This document shows positions 9,333 to 14,787 of a DNA stretch of 64,000 bases, in pieces. Below the pieces are notes generated by a model, which was given only the letters and a program-made list of their open reading frames with translations, had not been told where the DNA came from and made no database searches. The translations under genes were made by a program, and so were the position numbers. This DNA comes from Thermus amyloliquefaciens. GTDB taxonomy: Bacteria > Deinococcota > Deinococci > Deinococcales > Thermaceae. The stretch is from positions 1,426,001-1,490,000 of the forward strand of contig NZ_JQMV01000003.1 of assembly GCF_000744885.1 (NCBI RefSeq). The letters are read 5' to 3'. The number at the start of each line of letters is the position of its first letter. Position 1 is the stretch's first letter.

Positions 9333-11014
9333 ACCTCCACCGCCTGGCCCAAAGGGGCCAGGACCCGCAGCGCCCCCGGAACCGGCCGGTGGGCTTGGAG
9401 GTACAGCTCCGCCAAGCCCCGGGTTCCCAGGCCCAGGCGGTAAACCCCGGGGGGCAGGAGGAAGAGATGGTCCAAAGGCGCTTGGGGAAGCACGGCTCCC
9501 CAGAACAACCCCGCCCTAGCCTCCGTGGGCAGGAAAAACACGCCCCGCCCCTCCCCCAGAAGGCGCAGGGGAAAGGCTTGGGCATCCACCCCAAGCCCCA
9601 GGGGAAGCTCCTGGTAAACCTGCCCAGAAAGGCGCACCACCGCGGGTTCTTGCAAAACCAACGGGACCTCCACGGGCTCGCCATCCAAGGAAACCAGGGT
9701 AAGGGGCTCAGGAACCTCCAAGGGCAAGGAAGGCCCCAGGCCTAAAAGAAGGGTTTGCGGGGGAAAGTCCGACCAGGGAAAGCCCGGGTCTGCGACTACC
9801 TTCCGCCACTCCTTCAAGGCCTTGGCCAGGGCCTGGATCTCCACGGGTTCCCCCGCCCGGCTGCGGTGGTAGGCCTCCGCCACCGGGTCCTTGAGGCCTC
9901 GGAACACCTCCGCCATGCGCTGGTGGCAACGGAGGCATTCCCCCAGGGAACGCTGGGCCGCCAGGTAGGGGCGAAACTGAGGTTCTCTAAAGCGGTACCG
10001 CCCCTCCGCGAAGACCAACCAACCCCGGTTTTCCAGCTCGTCCAGGTGCTGCGCCAGGCCAAGCCCCTCCGCCAGGGCATAGGGGAAGGCCCCAGGGTGT
10101 AGGGAAAGGATCTCCAAGGCCCTTCGCCCCTCCAAGGAAAGGTGGCGGGCCTCGAGGGCCACCATGGCCCGCACCCTTTGGGGCAGGGCCGAGGGATCCC
10201 TCATGGCCAAAAGTTCCTGCAACACTTCCGGGCGGCCTCCGCTGGCCAGGTAGTAACGGGCCGCCTCCATAAAAGGCAGGTTGCGGAGAAAGAGGCGGCG
10301 AGCCTCGGAAAACTCCAGGCGAGGAACCCTTAAGACCCGGGTGATCTCCGCGGGGAAGCGGGCCCGCAAGGCCAGGAGAAAGGCCGGATCCTCCCCAAAA
10401 AGGCTCCTGGCCACCACCAAAACCTGCCCACGAGAGGGCTTAAGGCGAAGGGCTTCCTCCTGGGGGGGCAAAGGGTCCGCAAGGTAAAAGACCCCCGCCC
10501 CCTGGCCCAGCCCCTCGTGGAAGGGCAGGCCCAGGGTTTCTGCCAGCTTCCGGGCTAAGGCCCTTCGCCCCGACCCAGGGGGACCGATGAGCACCACCAA
10601 GGCCGGAGGCCGCACCCCTTGGAGCCGCTCGGGAAGGGAAAGGGGGTCCTCTGGAACCCCAAGGCGGGCCCTTTGCAGGTGCAGCCAGTCGTCAAAGGAG
10701 GGGGAGAGGTCCTCGAGGCCCTCCAACACCTCCTCACCCCCTGGAGTGCGATCCAGCTCCACCCCCGGGGGAAGTTCCAGGACCCTTCCCTGAAAGGTCC
10801 CCTGCCCGAAAACCCTGCGGAGGTGGGTAAGCTCCACCCTCAGGTTCTGTAGGGCCGCCCCGTGGCCCCATAGGAGGTCTGCCAGCTTCTCCCGGCGGGT
10901 GGGCCCCTCGAGGGCCAGGTAGTAGAGGATGGCCAGGGCCTTCCGCCGCAGGGGAAGCGGACCCAAGGGTCCTTCCGCCCTGGCGGGACCGTAGAGGGGT
11001 AACCGGACCTTCAT
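9329..11014 (-). CDS. SARP-like transcriptional regulator with degenerate ATPase domain
   Basis: A 561-residue protein. Residues 1-75 look like the OmpR-type winged helix of SARP/AfsR regulators (LPLRRKALAILYYLALEGPTR, then LRVELTHLRRVFG). A P-loop NTPase of STAND/AfsR character begins near residue 138 with IGPPGSGRR, where the Walker A Lys and Ser/Thr are replaced by Arg-Arg. The C-terminal ~130 residues are beta-rich and unassigned. It is divergent from the six-gene exported-protein cluster and separated from it by 169 bp holding 11-bp-phased repeats, so it is the obvious candidate regulator of that cluster and of itself. Family assignment is by pattern only. Confidence 0.65.
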   Translation of the reverse strand: MKVRLPLYGPARAEGPLGPLPLRRKALAILYYLALEGPTRREKLADLLWGHGAALQNLRVELTHLRRVFGQGTFQGRVLELPPGVELDRTPGGEEVLEGLEDLSPSFDDWLHLQRARLGVPEDPLSLPERLQGVRPPALVVLIGPPGSGRRALARKLAETLGLPFHEGLGQGAGVFYLADPLPPQEEALRLKPSRGQVLVVARSLFGEDPAFLLALRARFPAEITRVLRVPRLEFSEARRLFLRNLPFMEAARYYLASGGRPEVLQELLAMRDPSALPQRVRAMVALEARHLSLEGRRALEILSLHPGAFPYALAEGLGLAQHLDELENRGWLVFAEGRYRFREPQFRPYLAAQRSLGECLRCHQRMAEVFRGLKDPVAEAYHRSRAGEPVEIQALAKALKEWRKVVADPGFPWSDFPPQTLLLGLGPSLPLEVPEPLTLVSLDGEPVEVPLVLQEPAVVRLSGQVYQELPLGLGVDAQAFPLRLLGEGRGVFFLPTEARAGLFWGAVLPQAPLDHLFLLPPGVYRLGLGTRGLAELYLQAHRPVPGALRVLAPLGQAVEV

Positions 11015-11027
11015 GGCTTCCTCTTCC

Positions 11028-11144
11028 CGTTAACCCTAACGTTAAGAAACCGTTAAGAACCCTCTCACCCCTGGCCTTAAGTTTAACGCCCCCAGATCAA
11101 CCCGGCGTCAAAAAAGCACATCCCCCCTTAACGCCCCCTTAACG
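11028..11144. promoter_or_regulatory. Phased CGTTAA / TTAACG repeats between divergent promoters
   Basis: CGTTAA occurs at 11028, 11040 and 11051, and its reverse complement TTAACG at 11083, 11128 and 11139. Spacing is 12, 11, 45 and 11 bases, i.e. roughly whole helical turns, and the two sets point toward each other. SARP and other OmpR-type regulators bind direct repeats spaced about 11 bp, so this is probably the operator of the adjacent regulator. Confidence 0.65.
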
Positions 11145-11183
11145 CTCCCCTGCCTAGCCTCCTAGGCGAAAGGAGGTGGGACG

Positions 11184-11984
11184 GTGAGGCTTGGGTCATG
11201 GGTGTGGCTCCTGCTCCCCTTCATCCTAGGGGCAGCCGGCCCCCAAGCCTCCTTGCGGCTGGAAGTTCGGATTCCGGAACGCGCGGCCCTGGTGTTGGAA
11301 CCCCCAGCGGTAGGTGGGCAAGCGGCAGGCCCCTTGTGGGCCAGCAGGGGGGGCGGAGGGAAACCCAGCCAACCCCCCTACTGCCCTCGGGACCCCAGCG
11401 ACCCCACCCTTTGCCTGCGGGATCCCGTGGTGGTCTTTGACCTCCGGTGCGCCACCTTGGGTCCTGTGCCCCCCCATTGCGTGGGGCTTTATGGGGGGGA
11501 TGGCCGCTTCCTGGACGAGGAGGGACGCCCCTACCCTCCCCTTCTCCTGGACGGGGAGGGCCGGGTGATCCCTGGGTCCAAGCGCTTCCCCCAGTACTTC
11601 ACCCACCCCTCCATGCGGCTCCACGTCTTCACCCAAAGGCGGCACTGGGCCCTTTCCGTGGCCTTTGAGACCGAGCCCATTAGCCCGGAGGGTGCGGTGC
11701 TGGACGCCAGCCACTTCGCCATGCACTCCGTCCTCACGGGGCGGGGCGGCGCTCCGCCCACCCCCCAGTGGAAGTGCCTGGCCTACCACCCGGACTGGGA
11801 CCGCCCCCCCTCCCACATCTGCCCGGCGCCTTCCGGCCCGGAGGGCGGGGTGCTCCTGGAGGAGGTCACCGACCATCCCGGGGGCTGGCAGTCGGTCACC
11901 CTGGGGATCAAGCTGCGGCTGGACGGTTCCGAGGCACCAGGGGAGTACGAGGGTTGGCTGGTCTACACCCTCACGCTCCTTTAG
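11184..11984 (+). CDS. Exported beta-rich subunit 1 of the usher-like locus
   Basis: A 266-residue protein with a signal peptide (MRLGSWVWLLLPFILGAAG). The mature part begins with a predicted strand, ASLRLEVRIPERAALVLEPP. A proline- and glycine-rich region with several cysteines (YCPRD, LCLRD, RCATL, HCVGL) follows. The C-terminus, GEYEGWLVYTLTLL, resembles the ends of three other proteins in the cluster. GTG 11184 has an AAAGGAGGTGG ribosome site. No known family is recognised. By position and the shared terminal strand it is probably a secreted structural or tip subunit; this is inference. Confidence 0.7.
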   Translation: MRLGSWVWLLLPFILGAAGPQASLRLEVRIPERAALVLEPPAVGGQAAGPLWASRGGGGKPSQPPYCPRDPSDPTLCLRDPVVVFDLRCATLGPVPPHCVGLYGGDGRFLDEEGRPYPPLLLDGEGRVIPGSKRFPQYFTHPSMRLHVFTQRRHWALSVAFETEPISPEGAVLDASHFAMHSVLTGRGGAPPTPQWKCLAYHPDWDRPPSHICPAPSGPEGGVLLEEVTDHPGGWQSVTLGIKLRLDGSEAPGEYEGWLVYTLTLL

Positions 11985-12039
11985 GAGGATTTTCGGCATG
12001 AGGCTTCTCGGTTTCTCAGCGAAAGTAAAGGAGGAGACC

Positions 12040-12777
12040 ATGAGGAAGTGGCTGATTCTGGCTCTGGCCCTGGCCCTGGCGGTGGGCTACGCCCAGGTGA
12101 ACTTCCCCTCGGAAGGCGACCTGGATGGGGAGCTTGAGGAGCTCTGGGACGACAACCACGACCAGGCGGCGGTGAAGGAAAAGGTGAAGGTGATCATCCC
12201 GCCCCGCTACGCCCTCCACCTCACCGAGGACGAGTGGAACCTGAACCTGAATGAACCCCCTGAGGCACCCGAGTCCTACACCTTTAACCCCTATGACCCC
12301 AAGCCTCCCGCGGAAGGGTGCTACCTGGTGCCCAAGACGGTGAAAAGCCCTGAGGATCTCATCAACTACGCCCTGGGTGGCGGCATCTTCCGTCCCATCG
12401 GGGCCTACCCGGCGGCCAAGGACTACGACAACGATGGCAAGCTCTCCGATGAGGAAAAGGGCACCCTCATCTGCGTGAACCACAAGATCCTGCAGAAGTT
12501 CTCCAACGACCCGGACGGCTGGCAGCTGAGCGTTTCCGTGACGGGCACGCCCGCAAGCGGCTTCGGCTGGTTTGGCCTGGCGGACCTGATCAACTACATG
12601 CCCATGGGTGGGTTCTACACCAACTCCCTGCCCTATGGCCCGGTGGCGGTGGCCCAGGGCAGCGGCCCCACGGGCGGCTGGCTGGACGACCTGATCGTGG
12701 AGGCTTTCTGGTTTGACGGCTCCGAGTTGGACGGCACCTACACCATTGACGTCACCTTCACCCTGGCGGGTCTCTAA
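12040..12777 (+). CDS. Exported subunit 2 with EF-hand-like loop (paralogue of the next gene)
   Basis: A 245-residue exported protein with a signal peptide cleaved near AYAQ (residue 19). It shares with its neighbour the block LHLTEDEWNLNLN, EGCYLVPK (Cys94), an EF-hand/dockerin-like loop DYDNDGKLSDEE (128-139), GTLIC (Cys145), GWLDDLIVEAFWFDGSE and the terminal strand YTIDVTFTLAGL. ATG 12040 follows AAAGGAGGAG. I infer a calcium-binding, possibly polymerising surface subunit. No domain family is recognised. Confidence 0.72.
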   Translation: MRKWLILALALALAVGYAQVNFPSEGDLDGELEELWDDNHDQAAVKEKVKVIIPPRYALHLTEDEWNLNLNEPPEAPESYTFNPYDPKPPAEGCYLVPKTVKSPEDLINYALGGGIFRPIGAYPAAKDYDNDGKLSDEEKGTLICVNHKILQKFSNDPDGWQLSVSVTGTPASGFGWFGLADLINYMPMGGFYTNSLPYGPVAVAQGSGPTGGWLDDLIVEAFWFDGSELDGTYTIDVTFTLAGL

Positions 12778-12789
12778 AGGAGGTGGGCC

Positions 12790-13470
12790 ATGCGGAAGCT
12801 TTTCCTTCTGGCGGTTAGCGCACTCCTGGCCCTGGCCTTGGCCAATGGCGGCGGCGAGGAGTGGAACGTGGGCGACCAGCAGGCCACCGTCACCGAGCGC
12901 ATCAACCTCACCATCCCCCAGCGGGTGGCCCTGCACCTCACGGAGGACGAGTGGATCGTGGACCTGAATAACCCCGTGCCTGGGCAGAACGGCGAAGGGT
13001 GCTACCTGGTGCCCAAGGGGTACGAGGGGACCCTCGAGGACGCCATAGAAGACGCCTTGGCGGGCGCATTTACCCCCATCGACACCTACCCCGCCATCAA
13101 GGACCTGAACGGTAACGGCAAGATCGACGAGGGCGAGAAGGGCACCGTGATCTGCCTCAACCAGAAGGTCCTGCAGAAGTTCTGCAACAACGGGGACGGC
13201 TGCGAACTGGACCTCAAGGTGACCCGGACCGTGGGAGGCCCCTACTACGGCCAGGGGGGCGTTGTGGACGTGGCAGAAGACCTCAACCACGAGAAGTTCG
13301 TCCAGTTTAACGGCGTGGACGACGGCACCCCCTTGGAACTCCTTAAGGTCTTGGGCGAACGCCTCCCCGGCTGGCTGGACGACCTCATCATCGAGGCCTT
13401 CTGGTTTGACGGCTCCGAGGTGGCAGGCACCTACGAGTTCAACTTCCTCTTCCAGCTGGCTGCCCTCTAA
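12790..13470 (+). CDS. Exported subunit 3 with EF-hand-like loop (tandem paralogue)
   Basis: A 226-residue exported paralogue of the preceding protein, 12 bp downstream with its own AAAGGAGGTGG site. Shared blocks are LHLTEDEWIVDLN, EGCYLVPK (Cys71), DLNGNGKIDEGE (105-116), GTVIC (Cys122), GWLDDLIIEAFWFDGSE and the terminal YEFNFLFQLAAL. It has two further cysteines (132, 138), suggesting an extra disulfide. A strong terminator follows directly. The tandem duplication with retained core suggests major and minor subunits of one structure. Confidence 0.72.
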   Translation: MRKLFLLAVSALLALALANGGGEEWNVGDQQATVTERINLTIPQRVALHLTEDEWIVDLNNPVPGQNGEGCYLVPKGYEGTLEDAIEDALAGAFTPIDTYPAIKDLNGNGKIDEGEKGTVICLNQKVLQKFCNNGDGCELDLKVTRTVGGPYYGQGGVVDVAEDLNHEKFVQFNGVDDGTPLELLKVLGERLPGWLDDLIIEAFWFDGSEVAGTYEFNFLFQLAAL

Positions 13471-13479
13471 AGCCTAAAG

Positions 13480-13510
13480 GCCGCCCCCGGGCTTCCGGGG
13501 GCGGCTTTTT
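13480..13510 (+). terminator. Intrinsic terminator inside the exported-protein cluster
   Basis: An 11-bp perfect stem (GCCGCCCCCGG / CCGGGGGCGGC, loop GCTT) followed by TTTTT. It separates the three subunit genes from the chaperone-usher part, which would let subunits be made in excess. Confidence 0.9.
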
Positions 13511-13516
13511 CCCCAC

Positions 13517-13522
13517 TAGAAT
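13517..13522 (+). promoter_or_regulatory. -10 box of a leaderless transcript (chaperone-like gene)
   Basis: TAGAAT ends six bases before ATG 13529 and lies seven bases after the terminator's T tract. It marks an independent start for the second half of the cluster. Confidence 0.6.
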
Positions 13523-13528
13523 CTAGCC

Positions 13529-14314
13529 ATGAGAAAAACCCTTCCCCTGCTAGCCCTACTCCTCACCGCGGCCCAGGCCCAGACCGGGGTGGGGGTGAGC
13601 CCCCCCAGGGCCCTCTACCCCGCCACCCCTGGGGCCAGCCTCACGGGGAGCATCCTGGTGGACCACCCGGGCCGCAGCGGCACCCTGCAGGTGGAAACCC
13701 TCCTGCAGGACGTGCTCCTCCAGGCGGACGGCAGGCCCCTCTACCTGGACCCGGGCAGCCACCCCCGCTCCCTCACCCGCTGGCTCTCCGTGACCCCCCT
13801 GGCCTTTCTCCTGCAGCCCCAGGGCACCCAGGAGGTGCGCTACACGGTGCAGGTACCCGCCAACGCCCAGCCTGGCACGTACTGGGGCGTCATCTTTTTT
13901 GAATCGGCGCCGGCGGGAAGCCGCCAGGGCGCGGAAGGCCTGGGCATCCGGGTGAAGACCCGGGTGGGGCACGTGGTCTACGTGGAGGTGGGGCAGGTGA
14001 GCCGCTCGGGAAGGATCCAGGGCTTCCGCTACCTGCCGCCAAGCCGGGAAGGGCCGGCCCAGGTGCGCCTGGTCTTCCAGAACACGGGCACGGGCCTCCT
14101 GCGCCTGAAGGGACGGGTGGAGGTGCGCGACCTCCAAGGGGGGGTCTTGGCCCGGGGGGAGGTGCCGGAGACCGCCAGCCTCCCCGGGGCCACCCACGAG
14201 CTGCCGGCCCCGCTGGAAAAACCCCTGCCCGCGGGGCGCTACCTGGTCCTGGCGGTGCTGGACTACGGGAGCCCGAGCCTCATCGCCGGGGAAGGACGGA
14301 TTGAGGTGAAGTGA
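13529..14314 (+). CDS. Periplasmic PapD/DUF916-like chaperone
   Basis: A 261-residue protein with a signal peptide (MRKTLPLLALLLTAAQAQ). Two beta-sandwich-like halves are apparent. The first starts GVGVSPPRALYPATPG and carries LSVTPLAFLLQPQGTQEVRYTV and PANAQPGTYWGVIFFE, the pattern of PapD-type and DUF916 (WxL-interacting) domains. The second begins near residue 165 (QGFRYLPPS) and contains RLVFQNTGTGLLRLKG. By analogy it would hold exported subunits in the periplasm before assembly. A donor-strand mechanism cannot be shown from sequence. Its stop overlaps the next start. Confidence 0.65.
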   Translation: MRKTLPLLALLLTAAQAQTGVGVSPPRALYPATPGASLTGSILVDHPGRSGTLQVETLLQDVLLQADGRPLYLDPGSHPRSLTRWLSVTPLAFLLQPQGTQEVRYTVQVPANAQPGTYWGVIFFESAPAGSRQGAEGLGIRVKTRVGHVVYVEVGQVSRSGRIQGFRYLPPSREGPAQVRLVFQNTGTGLLRLKGRVEVRDLQGGVLARGEVPETASLPGATHELPAPLEKPLPAGRYLVLAVLDYGSPSLIAGEGRIEVK

Positions 14315-14784
14315 TGCGATCCTTGGCGCTGCCGCTACTTTTGGCCTGGGCCCTGGCCCAGGTGCCCATTGGGGTGAACCTGCCGGAAGGCACCAGCCTT
14401 TCCCTGAGCGCGGAGGAGGTGGTCTTTGACCTCACCCAAAGCCCCTACCCCCCGCCCAGCTTCCCTTACGCCTACGCCCCCACCCTTCCCCAAGGCCCCC
14501 TGACCCTGCGGCTTTTCACCAACCTCGAGGGGGGCTTCGCCGTGGAGGTGGAGGCTACCCCCCTCCTGGCGGAGAGCGGGGGGGAGATCCCCGCCAGCCA
14601 GGTGGAGTACCGCCTGAACGGCGGACCCTGGATCCCCCTGGGGCCCAAGGTGGTGCTCCTCACGGGAAGCGGGCCTACGGCGGGATACCAAAGCTACGTG
14701 CTGGAGTTCCGCCTGGTCCTCACGGGGCAGGAGGTGCCCGGGGTCTACCGGGGTAGCCTCCTCTTCACCCTAAGCCGGCTTTAG
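14314..14784 (+). CDS. Exported subunit 4 of the usher-like locus
   Basis: A 156-residue exported protein with signal peptide MRSLALPLLLAWALAQ. The mature chain is beta-rich, with VPIGVNLPEGTSLSLSAEEVVFDL at its N-terminus and the shared terminal strand YRGSLLFTLSRL. There are no cysteines. ATG 14314 overlaps the chaperone stop (TGATG) with GAGGTG upstream; a GTG at 14311 would add one residue. The pattern near the end (VPGVYRGSLLFTL) also resembles the distal motif of WxL-domain proteins in Gram-positives. Role inferred as a minor subunit or adaptor. Confidence 0.65.
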   Translation: MRSLALPLLLAWALAQVPIGVNLPEGTSLSLSAEEVVFDLTQSPYPPPSFPYAYAPTLPQGPLTLRLFTNLEGGFAVEVEATPLLAESGGEIPASQVEYRLNGGPWIPLGPKVVLLTGSGPTAGYQSYVLEFRLVLTGQEVPGVYRGSLLFTLSRL

Positions 14785-14787
14785 GCC

